DNA from: Bradyrhizobium sp. KBS0727
GTDB lineage: Bacteria > Pseudomonadota > Alphaproteobacteria > Rhizobiales > Xanthobacteraceae
NCBI RefSeq assembly: GCF_005937885.2
Contig: NZ_CP042176.1
Span: 2,165,501-2,229,500 of the forward strand
Direction: 5' to 3'
DNA: 64,000 nt
Of this stretch, positions 55,201-63,679 are shown one piece after another. Numbering within the stretch: the stretch's first letter is position 1; every line of letters starts with the position of its first letter. The notes beneath the pieces are model-generated. The model did no database searches, was not told the origin of the DNA, and saw nothing but the letters and a program-made list of their open reading frames with translations. A program made the position numbers and the translations under genes.

Positions 55201-55618
55201 TCGCGAAGAAGATAAAGGTAAAGGACGCGTAGATCAGCGAGGTGATGGTCGAGCCGATGTAGCCGAAGCCGGCGCCGCGGGTCAGCAGGTCGATATCGAT
55301 GCCGCATTTTGCGGCATGGTAGGCAATCGGCAGTCCGCAGCAGAAGATGATGACACTGACCACCAGGATGGCAGCTGTGGCGTTGGTGGCGCCATAGTTA
55401 AGCGTGATGGTGCCGCCGATCGCTTCCAGCGCCAGAAAGGAAATCGCGCCCAGCGCGGTATTGGCGACGCGGGCGGCCGACCATCGCCGCGCGCTCTTGG
55501 CGGTGAAGCGCAGCGCGTAGTCTTCCAGCGTCTGGTTGGCAACCCATTGATTATATTGGCGCCTGACGCGGTCTATCCGCTGCCGCCCTGCCACTTCGTA
55601 CTCCTCACTGCCGACCAT
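52229..55618 (-). CDS. Hybrid sensor kinase with NCS1 permease-like input domain and nine-cysteine module
   Basis: 1129 residues from ATG 55618 (GAGGGG 3 nt upstream; a TTG at 55651 would add 11). Domains in order: NCS1 nucleobase:cation symporter-like membrane domain (residues about 30-490, some 12 helices; LTRGAGFGYIGSTITSLIY, KINVTNAYAGSIAWSNF); a cytoplasmic module with nine cysteines at 507-544 (CCIC…C…CSLCC…C…C); two further membrane helices (about 577-635); coiled linker; HisKA with His688 (LSHELRSP); HATPase_c with N-box (NLLSNALKF), GTGLGL; receiver with Asp974 (LLDIS); a C-terminal tail of about 90 residues. A transporter-shaped sensor for an amide, urea or ring compound is inferred from the adjacent operon. 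Confidence 0.9.
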   Translation of the reverse strand: MVGSEEYEVAGRQRIDRVRRQYNQWVANQTLEDYALRFTAKSARRWSAARVANTALGAISFLALEAIGGTITLNYGATNATAAILVVSVIIFCCGLPIAYHAAKCGIDIDLLTRGAGFGYIGSTITSLIYASFTFIFFAIEAVILATALEMCFGIPRPIGYLISAVVIIPLVTYGITLISRFQLWTQPLWIILHIMPFVAIAYANPHSFTEWRKFAGEHGDAGGHLDLLLFGTAASVVFSLVAQIGEQVDFLRFLPRDRHTSRTSWWIALLSAGPGWIVLGALKLLAGSFLAFFALSHGVSEEHAAEPAHMYLEAFRYVLSQPDLALALTGTFVILSQLKINVTNAYAGSIAWSNFFSRLTHSHPGRVVWLVFNVVVALLLMEIGVYKALEQTLALYSNVAIAWVGALVADLVVNKPLRLRPQHIEFKRAHLYDINPVGVGAMLIATIVSISAFYGLFGPTAKGLSAFVALAVAFVTAPLIAWATDGKYYIARKPKRSWQNLESIQCCICEHAFEPEDMAACPAYAGPICSLCCSLDARCHDLCKPHARIGAQVSEVVGKLVPKPIYARVNSQLGHYLGVFAVSAGLVGLTLGLIYLQTAATVHADQLSDVLWKVFFALTIIIGVVAWLFVLAQQSRRAAEEETRRQTALLINEIDAHKRTDAELQRAKEVAESANLAKSRYVVGLSHELRSPLNAISGYAQLLEQDASLSTKPRDQVRVVRRSADHLSGLIDGILDISKIEAGRLYLSRDEVRLSEFLDQLVGMFRVQAAAKGIDFVFKRPSVLPVVVYADEKRLRQVLINLLSNALKFTQAGSVQFVVHYRSPVAEFEIIDTGPGIQAGDLERIFAPFERGALGISQPQTGTGLGLTISRLLAGVMGGDIKVSSTVGAGSTFKVKMLLSEVTNPTRIAPVEAPIYGYLGPRKTIMITDDDPTQRDLLREVLTPLGFILLSAPDGAACLALAQHCRPDLFLLDISMAGMDGWTVAETLRTNGHHQARILMVSASALEAHGAPLAQPFHDGYMMKPIDIPRLLEVIRQLLKLQWQYEADQIPLPHWKPETGSRPPVKHVEELIGLGQLGYIKAIQVKLDEIGSDYPEHADFVSQMRSLVDRFDLDQYMATLKTLHSYDH

Positions 55619-55667
55619 CGACCCCTCGATCGTCAGCAAACCCCATACCAAAACCTACGTCGCTATT

Positions 55668-55711
55668 TTGCGGTGCAATATACGCGATCTTGCGTATCTG
55701 TGCACTGCACA
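55668..55711. promoter_or_regulatory. Cluster of inverted repeats in the kinase/urtA divergent region
   Basis: Three dyads lie in 44 bp: TTGC-ggt-GCAA (55668-55678), ATACGC-N6-GCGTAT (55680-55697), and TGTGCA-c-TGCACA (55699-55711). They sit in the 148-bp space between the kinase start and urtA and are good candidates for binding sites of the LuxR-type regulator. Which gene each serves is unknown. Confidence 0.5.
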
Positions 55712-55766
55712 ATTCGAGCAATCCTTCCCCTGCCAATAACGCGTCCTCGAACAAACAGGGGTTGAT

Positions 55767-57026
55767 ATGTCAGACGAGAATAAACAGGGGCTGCAGTCGG
55801 CATTTCGCCGCAAGCTGCTGATGGGAATGGCGGCGATTCCTGCCCTGACGGTGCTGCCGCGGTCATCTTTTGCCCAAGCGCCGGCAACCTCCGCGGTCAA
55901 CACCACCGGGTTAGCGGTTACCGATACTGAAGTCACCGTCGGCATCCTGCATTCGGCCACCGGCACGATGGCGATCTCGGAAACCGGCTCGATCGAGGCC
56001 GAAAAGCTCGCGATCGAACAGATCAACGCCATGGGCGGCGTGCTCGGCCGCAAGATCAAGTTCATCCAGGAAGACGGCGCCAGCGACTGGCCGACGTTCG
56101 CCGAAAAGGCCAAGAAGCTGCTCGTCAACGACAAGGTCGCGGCGATCATGGGCTGCTGGACCTCAGCCTCCCGCAAGGCGGTGCTGCCGGTCATGGAGCA
56201 GTACAACGGCATGCTCTACTACCCGACCTTCTATGAAGGCCTCGAGCAATCCAAGAACGTGATCTACACCGGCCAGGAAGCCACCCAGCAGATTCTCGCG
56301 GGTCTCAACTGGATCGCCAAGGAGAAGGGCGCAAAGTCGTTCTTCTTCGTCGGCTCGGACTACATCTGGCCGCGCACCTCGAACAAGATCGCGCGCAAGC
56401 ACGTCGAGAACGTGCTGAAGGGCAAGGTCGTCGGCGAAGAGTATTACCCGCTCGGCAACACCCAGTTCAACTCGGTGATCAACAAGATCAAGCTGACCAA
56501 GCCCGACGTGATCTTCACCGACGTGGTCGGCGGTTCGAACGTCGCCTTCTACAAGCAGCTCAAGGCGGCCGGCATCGACCTGTCGAAGCAGGCGCTGCTG
56601 ACGATCTCGGTGACCGAAGACGAAATCGACGGTATCGGCGGCGAGAACATCGCGGGCGCCTATGCCTGCATGAAGTACTTCCAGTCGCTCGACAATCCGA
56701 ACAACAAGACCTTCGTGCCCGCCTTCAAGAAGATGTGGGGCGAGAAGACCGTGATCGGAGACGTCACCCAGGCTGCCTATCTCGGCCCGTGGCTGTGGAA
56801 ATTGACGGTCGAGAAGGCCGGCAGCTTCGACATCGACAAGATCGCGGCGGCGTCACCCGGCGTCGAATTCAAGGGCGCGCCCGAAGGCTATGTGCGCATC
56901 CATGAAAACCATCATCTGTGGTCCAAGACTCGCGTCGGCCGCGCCAAGCTCGATGGCCAGTTCGAACTGATCTTCGAGACCGCCGATCTGGTCGAGCCCG
57001 ATCCGTTCCCCAAAGGCTACCAGTAA
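55767..57026 (+). CDS. urtA: Urea/short-chain amide ABC transporter substrate-binding protein
   Basis: 419 residues. Tat-like signal (FRRKLLMGMAAIPALTVLPRSSFAQA). The mature sequence is UrtA/FmdD-like: VGILHSATGTMAISETGS, DWPTFAEKAKKLLVNDKVAAIMGCWTSASRKAVLPVMEQYNGMLYYPTFYEGLE. The linkage to formamidase parallels FmdDEF of Methylophilus methylotrophus, which imports short-chain amides and urea. First gene of the operon; its stop lies in a 15-bp tandem duplication. Confidence 0.92.
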   Translation: MSDENKQGLQSAFRRKLLMGMAAIPALTVLPRSSFAQAPATSAVNTTGLAVTDTEVTVGILHSATGTMAISETGSIEAEKLAIEQINAMGGVLGRKIKFIQEDGASDWPTFAEKAKKLLVNDKVAAIMGCWTSASRKAVLPVMEQYNGMLYYPTFYEGLEQSKNVIYTGQEATQQILAGLNWIAKEKGAKSFFFVGSDYIWPRTSNKIARKHVENVLKGKVVGEEYYPLGNTQFNSVINKIKLTKPDVIFTDVVGGSNVAFYKQLKAAGIDLSKQALLTISVTEDEIDGIGGENIAGAYACMKYFQSLDNPNNKTFVPAFKKMWGEKTVIGDVTQAAYLGPWLWKLTVEKAGSFDIDKIAAASPGVEFKGAPEGYVRIHENHHLWSKTRVGRAKLDGQFELIFETADLVEPDPFPKGYQ

Positions 57027-57044
57027 GCGGGCTACCAGTAAGCG
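57015..57044 (+). repeat. 15-bp tandem duplication over the urtA stop codon
   Basis: ggctaccagtaagcg occurs at 57015-57029 and 57030-57044 with no gap. The first copy encodes GYQ-stop; the second repeats the same codons and TAA in frame. Confidence 0.93.
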
Positions 57045-57084
57045 AGCGGACTCTCCGCAAGCTTCCTCGCGCAACCGCTCCCTG

Positions 57085-57143
57085 GCGTGGACCGTCAATC
57101 CACGCTTACGACCCCGCGTCGCGAATTCTTTCGCGGCGCGGGG
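57085..57143 (+). promoter_or_regulatory. Paired hairpins between urtA and urtB
   Basis: Hairpin 1: gcgtgga/tccacgc (57085-57091, 57099-57105). Hairpin 2: 14-bp arms 57112-57125 and 57130-57143 with one G-U pair and a 4-nt loop, very stable, with no U-tract. Such structures behind a binding-protein gene usually stabilise its mRNA and lower expression of the downstream membrane genes. Confidence 0.65.
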
Positions 57144-57169
57144 ACTTATCCCCTCGACGGAGAAGTCAG

Positions 57170-58096
57170 ATGTTTGGCGACTATTCGATTGGCGACCTCG
57201 GCTCCATCTTCGTCATGCAGGGCTTTGCCGGCCTGATCCTGTTTTCCGTTTACGTGCTGATGGCGCTCGGTCTTGCGATCATCTTCGGCCAGATGGGCGT
57301 CATCAACATGGCGCATGGCGAGTTCATGATCCTCGGCGCCTACGTCACCTGGATGACGTCGAACTTCTTCCAGAACTATCTGCCGAGCCTGTTCAGCGGC
57401 TACTTCTTCCTCGCGATGATACTGGCTTTCCTGGCCTCCGGGGCGCTGGGGATGCTGGTGGAATGGGTGCTAATCCGCCATCTCTACAAGCGCCCGCTCG
57501 ATACGCTGCTCGCCACCTGGGGCCTCAGCCTGATGCTGCAGCAGGCCTATCGCTCGATCTTCGGCGCGCGTGAAGTCGGCGTCGAACTGCCGCAGTGGAT
57601 GCTGGGCTCGCTGCACGTCTCCGACAGCATCGAGGTGCCGATCAACGGCGTCTTCGTGATGGGACTGACGCTGCTGATCACGATCGCTGTCGCCTACGTC
57701 ATGTACAAGTCGCGCTGGGGCCGCCAGGTCCGCGCCGTCGTGCAGAACCGCATCATGGCGGGCGCGGTCGGCATCAATACAGCGAAGGTCGACCGCTACA
57801 CCTTCGCGCTCGGCTGCGGCATCGCCGGCGTCGCCGGCAGCGCCTTCACCATGATCGGCTCGACCGGTCCGACCTCCGGCCAGCTCTACATCGTCGACAC
57901 CTTCCTGGTGGTCGTGTTCGGGGGCGCCGCCAGCCTGCTCGGCACCATCGCTTCGGCCTTCTCGATCTCGCAGACGCAATCGACGCTCGAATTCTTCATG
58001 TCGGGTTCGATGGCGAAGGTGCTGACGCTGCTTGCGGTGGTCGGAATCCTGATGCTGCGGCCGCAGGGGCTGTTCGCCCTCAAGGTGCGCAAATGA
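57170..58096 (+). CDS. urtB: Urea/amide ABC transporter permease UrtB
   Basis: 308 residues from ATG 57170 (ACGGAGAAG upstream). LivH-like permease: GLAIIFGQMGVINMAHGEFMILGAY is the UrtB/LivH first-loop signature, WGLSLMLQQAYRSIFGAREVGVELPQWM is UrtB-typical, and the coupling loop is VQNRIMAGAVGINTAKVDRYTF. Pairs with UrtC. Confidence 0.93.
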   Translation: MFGDYSIGDLGSIFVMQGFAGLILFSVYVLMALGLAIIFGQMGVINMAHGEFMILGAYVTWMTSNFFQNYLPSLFSGYFFLAMILAFLASGALGMLVEWVLIRHLYKRPLDTLLATWGLSLMLQQAYRSIFGAREVGVELPQWMLGSLHVSDSIEVPINGVFVMGLTLLITIAVAYVMYKSRWGRQVRAVVQNRIMAGAVGINTAKVDRYTFALGCGIAGVAGSAFTMIGSTGPTSGQLYIVDTFLVVVFGGAASLLGTIASAFSISQTQSTLEFFMSGSMAKVLTLLAVVGILMLRPQGLFALKVRK

Positions 58097-58117
58097 CAAC
58101 AAAGAGGGGCTGAAGTC

Positions 58118-59251
58118 ATGAACGACAATCGCTACTTCAATCGTTCGGAGCTGATCGGCATCCTGGTGCTCGCCGTCTTCCTGGTGGTGATCCTGCCGCT
58201 CTGTCTCGACGTCTTTCGGCTCAACCTGGTCGCCAAATACCTGACCTACGCTTTCGTGGCGCTCGGGCTGGTGATCTGCTGGGGCTATGGCGGGATTCTG
58301 TCGCTGGGGCAGGGCGTGTTCTTCGGCCTCGGCGGCTACTGCATGGCGATGTTTCTCAAGTTGGAAGCATCGAGCGTCGAGAACACCAAGATCCAGTCGA
58401 CCCCCGGTATTCCCGATTTCATGGACTGGAATCAGATCACCTCATTGCCGTTGTTCTGGCAGCCGTTCCACAGCCTGACCTTTACCGTTCTCGCTGTGAT
58501 CCTGGTGCCCGGTATCTTCGCCCTCATCATCGGTGCCGCGATGTTCAAGCGCCGCGTCGGCGGCACCTACTTCGCCATCATCACGCAAGCGGTAGCGGCG
58601 ATCCTGACCATCCTGATCGTCGGCCAGCAGGGCTACACCGGCGGCATCAACGGGATGACCGACCTGCGCACGCTGAAGGGATGGGACATCCGTCCCGACC
58701 ACGCCAAGGTCGTGCTCTACTTCTTCGAGGTCGGCTGCCTGTTCGCCTGCATCTTCATCGCCTATTTCATCCGGCGCTCGAAGCTCGGCCGCATCCTGGT
58801 CGCGATGCGCGACCAGGAGGACCGGGTCCGGTTCTCCGGCTACAGCGTCGCCAACTTCAAGATCTTCGCCTTCTGCGTCGCCGCGATCTTCGCCGCGATC
58901 GGCGGCGCCATGTTCGCGCTGCAAGTAGGCTTCATGTCGCCCTCCTTTGTCGGCATCGTGCCGTCGATCGAGATGGTGATCTACACCGCGGTCGGTGGCC
59001 GGCTCTCGATCCTCGGCGCCGTCTACGGAACCATGCTGGTCAACTTCGCCAAGACCAGCCTTTCGGAATCCTTCCCCGAGCTCTGGCTGTTCGGCCTCGG
59101 CGGCTTGTTCATCGCCGTCGTTCTTGCCTTCCCCAATGGTCTCGCCGGCATCTGGCAGGATTACGTCCAGCCGCGGATCGATCGGCTGTTCGCGTCACGC
59201 AGCGCCAAACTGGACGACGACCTGGTTGCCGACGGCGCCCCGGCGGAATGA
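58118..59251 (+). CDS. urtC: Urea/amide ABC transporter permease UrtC
   Basis: 377 residues, LivM-like: ICWGYGGILSLGQGVFFGLGGYCMAMFL, GGTYFAIITQAVAAILTILIVGQQGYTGGINGMTDL, and the coupling loop AMRDQEDRVRFSGYSVANFKIF. Starts 21 bp after urtB. Its 3' end lies in the first copy of a diverged 37-bp duplication. Confidence 0.93.
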   Translation: MNDNRYFNRSELIGILVLAVFLVVILPLCLDVFRLNLVAKYLTYAFVALGLVICWGYGGILSLGQGVFFGLGGYCMAMFLKLEASSVENTKIQSTPGIPDFMDWNQITSLPLFWQPFHSLTFTVLAVILVPGIFALIIGAAMFKRRVGGTYFAIITQAVAAILTILIVGQQGYTGGINGMTDLRTLKGWDIRPDHAKVVLYFFEVGCLFACIFIAYFIRRSKLGRILVAMRDQEDRVRFSGYSVANFKIFAFCVAAIFAAIGGAMFALQVGFMSPSFVGIVPSIEMVIYTAVGGRLSILGAVYGTMLVNFAKTSLSESFPELWLFGLGGLFIAVVLAFPNGLAGIWQDYVQPRIDRLFASRSAKLDDDLVADGAPAE

Positions 59252-59319
59252 GGAGATAGATCATGCTTGTCGGTCATCTCGCGTGCCGATGCCACACTGG
59301 CGGAATGGGGAGTTAGGTC

Positions 59320-59335
<16 letters not shown>
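59242..59335 (+). repeat. Diverged 37-bp direct repeat of the urtC-stop/urtD-start junction
   Basis: Copies at 59242-59278 and 59299-59335 match at 32 of 37 positions. Each contains ggcggaatg, a ribosome-binding site (aggaga or ggggag) and tcATGct…cggtcatc. Only the second start leads into urtD. Confidence 0.88.
59263..59316 (+). CDS. 17-codon upstream mini-ORF created by the junction duplication
   Basis: ATG at 59263 with AGGAGA 7 nt upstream, a better ribosome-binding site than that of urtD. Encodes MLVGHLACRCHTGGMGS and stops with TAG at 59314, four bases before the urtD ATG. Its first five residues resemble those of UrtD (MLIGH). A ribosome ending here could re-start at urtD. Translation is likely from the signals but unproven. 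Confidence 0.5.
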   Translation: MLVGHLACRCHTGGMGS

Positions 59336-60075
<740 letters not shown>

Positions 60076-60094
60076 TCCAATCAGGAGCACGTCC

Positions 60095-60784
60095 ATGCTG
60101 GCTATTTCGGATCTTCACGTCGCTTACGGCCAGAGCGAAGTGCTGCACGGCCTCAACGTGTCGGTGGCATCAAACGAGATCATCGCGATCATGGGCCGCA
60201 ACGGCATGGGCAAGACCACGCTGATGAAGTCGCTGATGGGGATCGTGCCGACCAAGAGCGGTTCGGTCAGCATGGAAGGCGCCGAGCTCAGCGCGCTGCC
60301 GAGCTACGAGCGGGTCGCCAAGGGCCTCGCTTACGTGCCGCAGGGCCGCATGATCTTCTCGACCATGACGGTGCAGGAGAACATCGAGACCGGCCTCGTG
60401 GTGTCCGGCGGCTCCGAGGTGCCGGAAGACATCTACGAACTGTTTCCGGTGCTGCTGGAAATGAAAGGCCGTCGCGGCGGCAACCTCTCCGGCGGCCAGC
60501 AGCAGCAGTTGGCGATCGCGCGTGCGCTCGCGACCAAGCCGAAAGTGCTGCTGCTGGACGAGCCGACCGAAGGCATTCAGCCGTCGATCATCAAGGACAT
60601 GGCGCGGACCCTGAAGCGGATTCGCGACGAGCGCGGTCTTTCCATCGTGGTGTCCGAGCAGGTGCTGAGTTTCGCGCTCGACATCGCCGACCGCGTGCTT
60701 GTGATCGAGAACGGCGAGATCGTCCGCGACGATCCGCGCGACAGCGTCGATGCCGCGCAGATTTCGAAATTCCTGTCCGTGTAA
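60095..60784 (+). CDS. urtE: Urea/amide ABC transporter ATP-binding protein UrtE
   Basis: 229 residues from ATG 60095 (AGGAG 8 nt upstream). LivF-like: MLAISDLHVAYGQSEVLHGLN, Walker A GRNGMGKTT, GLAYVPQGRMIFSTMTVQENIETGL, signature LSGGQQQQLAIARAL, Walker B VLLLDEPTEGIQPSII, H-loop region VSEQVLSFAL. Second ATPase of the importer. Confidence 0.93.
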   Translation: MLAISDLHVAYGQSEVLHGLNVSVASNEIIAIMGRNGMGKTTLMKSLMGIVPTKSGSVSMEGAELSALPSYERVAKGLAYVPQGRMIFSTMTVQENIETGLVVSGGSEVPEDIYELFPVLLEMKGRRGGNLSGGQQQQLAIARALATKPKVLLLDEPTEGIQPSIIKDMARTLKRIRDERGLSIVVSEQVLSFALDIADRVLVIENGEIVRDDPRDSVDAAQISKFLSV

Positions 60785-60809
60785 CCGTACCTAAAAAGGG
60801 GAGCTATTG

Positions 60810-62039
60810 ATGCCTGATACACTGATCAAGGTCGATCTCACGAAGTCGGCCTACGATAACGACAAGATCCACAATCGGTGGCATCCCGACATTCCGATGG
60901 TTTCCTGGGTCAGCCCGGGCGACGACTTCATCATCGAGACCTATGACTGGACCGGTGGCTTCATCAAGAACAACGATTCCGCCGACGACGTGCGCGACAT
61001 CGACCTGTCGATCGTGCACTTCCTGTCCGGCCCGATTGGCGTCAAGGGAGCCGAGCCCGGCGACCTCTTGGTGGTCGACCTGCTCGACGTCGGCCCATTG
61101 AAGGAAAGCCTTTGGGGCTTTAACGGCTTTTTCTCCAAGCAGAATGGCGGCGGTTTTCTGACCGACCATTTCCCGCTGGCGCAAAAGTCGATCTGGGACA
61201 TCAAGGGCCTCTACACCTCGTCGCGCCACATTCCCGGCGTCAACTTTGCCGGGCTGATCCATCCCGGCCTGATCGGCTGTCTGCCCGATCCGAAACTGCT
61301 GGCGAAATGGAACGAGCGCGAGAACGCGCTGATCGCGACCGATCCGACTCGCATACCCGGATTGGCCAACCCGCCGTTCGCCGCGACCGCGCATGCCGGC
61401 CAGGCCAAGGGCGACGTCAAGGCCAAGATCGGCGCCGAAGGTGCCCGCACCGTGCCGCCGCGCGAACATGGCGGCAACTGCGACATCAAGGATCTCTCGC
61501 GCGGCTCGAAGATCTACTTCCCGGTCTATGTTCCCGGCGGCGGCCTCTCGATGGGTGATCTGCACTTCAGCCAGGGCGACGGCGAGATCACCTTCTGCGG
61601 CGCGATCGAAATGGCCGGCTGGCTGCACATCAAGGTTGACGTCATCAAGGACGGCGTCGCCAAATACGGCATCAAGAACCCCGTGTTCAAGCCGTCGCCG
61701 ATCACGCCGAACTACAAGGACTACCTGATCTTCGAGGGCATCTCGGTCGACGAGGCTGGCAAGCAGCATTACCTCGACGTTCACATCGCCTATCGCCAGG
61801 CCTGCCTGAACGCGATCGAATACCTGAAGAAGTTCGGCTATTCCGGCGCCCAGGCCTATTCGATCCTCGGCACCGCACCTTGCCAGGGCCACATATCAGG
61901 CGTGGTCGACGTGCCCAACGCCTGCGCCACGCTGTGGCTGCCGACGGAAATCTTCGACTTCGATATCATGCCGTCGTCGGCGGGTCCGATCAAACATATC
62001 GACGGTTCGATCCAGATGCCGCTCTCGCCGGACAAGTGA
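60810..62039 (+). CDS. fmdA: Formamidase (acetamidase/formamidase family)
   Basis: 409 residues from ATG 60810, with AAGGGGAG upstream. Close to FmdA of Methylophilus methylotrophus in length and pattern: GWHPDIP-like opening (NRWHPDIPMVSWVSPGDDFIIETYDWTGG), GVKGAEPGDLLVVDLLDVGPL, REHGGNCDIKDLSRGSKIYFPVYVPGGGLSMGDLHFSQGDGE. Hydrolyses formamide to formate and ammonium in the cytoplasm. 25 bp after urtE, so co-transcribed with the importer. Confidence 0.95.
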   Translation: MPDTLIKVDLTKSAYDNDKIHNRWHPDIPMVSWVSPGDDFIIETYDWTGGFIKNNDSADDVRDIDLSIVHFLSGPIGVKGAEPGDLLVVDLLDVGPLKESLWGFNGFFSKQNGGGFLTDHFPLAQKSIWDIKGLYTSSRHIPGVNFAGLIHPGLIGCLPDPKLLAKWNERENALIATDPTRIPGLANPPFAATAHAGQAKGDVKAKIGAEGARTVPPREHGGNCDIKDLSRGSKIYFPVYVPGGGLSMGDLHFSQGDGEITFCGAIEMAGWLHIKVDVIKDGVAKYGIKNPVFKPSPITPNYKDYLIFEGISVDEAGKQHYLDVHIAYRQACLNAIEYLKKFGYSGAQAYSILGTAPCQGHISGVVDVPNACATLWLPTEIFDFDIMPSSAGPIKHIDGSIQMPLSPDK

Positions 62040-62130
62040 TCCCTGCGCGACGGGGTGCGGGACGGTTGAGTATCATGCCGCCCCGCATCCGCCGTCGCTC
62101 TTATCGAGAGTCTCGCGCGAGGAAACACAA

Positions 62131-62472
62131 ATGCCCGTCTATGAATATCTCTGCAACGATTGCGGCCCGTTCAAGGACATGCGGCCGATGGCGGAATGCG
62201 ACGATCCGCAGGACTGTCCGCAGTGCGAAAGTGAATCGCCGCGCGTGATCCTGACCGCGCCGGCGTTCTTCTGCATGCCGTCCGACAAGCGCAAAGCAGC
62301 CGCCACCAACGAGCGCAGCTCCCATGCGCCGAAGACGCTGGCCGAATACAAGGCCTCGCACGGCCCCGGCTGCGGCTGCTGCTCGACCAAGAAACCGTCG
62401 CGGCTGGTGAAGCAGACCCGCAGCGGCGCCAAGAGCTTTCCGACCGCGCGGCCCTGGATGATCAGCCACTGA
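62131..62472 (+). CDS. fmdB: FmdB family zinc-ribbon protein
   Basis: 113 residues. N-terminal zinc ribbon MPVYEYLCNDCG with Cys8, Cys11, Cys29 and Cys32; Cys23 is extra. A second Cys-rich patch GCGCCSTKK is near residue 85. FmdB of Methylophilus was described as a putative regulator of the formamidase operon; its molecular role is not settled. GAGGAA precedes the ATG. Placement directly after fmdA repeats the original fmd gene order. Confidence 0.93.
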   Translation: MPVYEYLCNDCGPFKDMRPMAECDDPQDCPQCESESPRVILTAPAFFCMPSDKRKAAATNERSSHAPKTLAEYKASHGPGCGCCSTKKPSRLVKQTRSGAKSFPTARPWMISH

Positions 62473-62540
62473 CGCGCGATGGCGAATGATTTCGGTCTCA
62501 TCGACGGCAAAATTCAAATCAAAACAGAAGGCAGATCCCC

Positions 62541-63581
62541 ATGCTCCACGGTGACATTTCCTCGAGCAACGACACCGTCGGCGTGGCGGTCGTCAATTAC
62601 AAGATGCCGCGCCTGCACACCAAGGCGGAGGTGCTCGACAACGCGCGCAAGATCGCCGACATGCTGGTGGGGATGAAGCTGGGGTTGCCGGGCATGGATC
62701 TGGTGATCTTCCCGGAATATTCCACCCAAGGCATCATGTACGACGAGAAGGAGATGTACGAGACCGCTTCGGCCGTGCCGGGTGAAGAGACCGCGATCTT
62801 CGCGGAAGCCTGCCGCAAGGCCAAGGTCTGGGGCGTGTTCTCGCTGACCGGCGAACGCCACGAGGAGCATCCGAACAAGGCGCCGTACAACACCCTGATC
62901 CTGATGAACGACAAGGGCGAGATCGTCCAGAAGTACCGCAAGATCATGCCGTGGGTGCCGATCGAAGGTTGGTATCCCGGCAACTGCACCTATGTTTCCG
63001 ACGGCCCGAAGGGGATGAAGGTCAGCCTGATCATCTGCGACGACGGCAACTTTCCGGAAATCTGGCGCGACTGCGCCATGAAGGGCGCCGAGCTGATCGT
63101 GCGCTGCCAGGGCTACATGTATCCGGCCAAGGAACAGCAGATCCTGATCTCCAAGGCGATGGCCTGGGCCAACAACGTCTATGTTGCGGTCGCCAATGCC
63201 GCCGGCTTCGACGGCGTCTATTCCTACTTCGGTCACTCCGCGATCATCGGCTTCGACGGCCGCACCCTCGGCGAGACCGGCGAGGAGGAATACGGCATCC
63301 AGTATGCCCAGCTCTCGAAGAGCCTGATCCGCGACGCGCGCCGCACCGGCCAGTCGCAGAATCATCTCTACAAGCTGGTGCATCGCGGCTACACCGGCAT
63401 GATCAATTCCGGCGAAAGCCCGCGCGGCGTCGCGGCCTGTCCCTACGATTTCTACAAGAAGTGGATCAATGATCCCGAAGGCACCCGCGAGATGGTCGAG
63501 GCCATGACCCGCCCGACCGCCGGCACCGAAGAGTGCCCGATCGACGGCATCCCGAACGAAAAGACAGGGACGAACTATTGA
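62541..63581 (+). CDS. amiE: Aliphatic amidase (acylamide amidohydrolase)
   Basis: 346 residues, nitrilase superfamily. The catalytic residues fall at the same numbers as in Pseudomonas aeruginosa AmiE: Glu59 (FPEYS), Lys134 (KYRKIMPW), Cys166 (IICDDGN). Length equals the family standard. Hydrolyses acetamide, propionamide and similar amides to acids and ammonium. Last gene of the block, 68 bp after fmdB; gives the operon a second amide-hydrolysing enzyme with a different substrate range. Confidence 0.96.
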   Translation: MLHGDISSSNDTVGVAVVNYKMPRLHTKAEVLDNARKIADMLVGMKLGLPGMDLVIFPEYSTQGIMYDEKEMYETASAVPGEETAIFAEACRKAKVWGVFSLTGERHEEHPNKAPYNTLILMNDKGEIVQKYRKIMPWVPIEGWYPGNCTYVSDGPKGMKVSLIICDDGNFPEIWRDCAMKGAELIVRCQGYMYPAKEQQILISKAMAWANNVYVAVANAAGFDGVYSYFGHSAIIGFDGRTLGETGEEEYGIQYAQLSKSLIRDARRTGQSQNHLYKLVHRGYTGMINSGESPRGVAACPYDFYKKWINDPEGTREMVEAMTRPTAGTEECPIDGIPNEKTGTNY

Positions 63582-63587
63582 GGGCTT

Positions 63588-63679
63588 CGTAGGGTGGGTT
63601 AGCGAAGCGTAACCCACCGTCCGGACCATCCGCGCGGCACGAAGTTGGTGGGTTACGGCTTCGCCTAACCCACCCTACG
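63588..63679. repeat. 92-bp near-perfect palindromic repeat after amiE
   Basis: gtagggtgggttag…gcgtaacccacc (63589-63618) pairs with ggtgggttacg…cctaacccaccctac (63647-63678), with single-base bulges. This gtgggtta family is widespread between bacterial genes (recalled). It separates amiE from the convergent MFS gene and supplies the TAG stop of the latter. Confidence 0.85.

Noticed and set aside
55721..55740. Possible sigma-54 promoter facing the hybrid kinase gene
   Set aside because: The minus-strand TTGGCAGG…ATTGC has 13 nt between GG and GC instead of 10.
52307..55765. A 1152-codon open frame on the plus strand, antisense to the hybrid kinase gene
   Set aside because: Its product is very rich in Arg, Asp, Gln and Gly with no domain motifs, and it mirrors the codon bias of the real gene on the other strand; an artefact of high GC.
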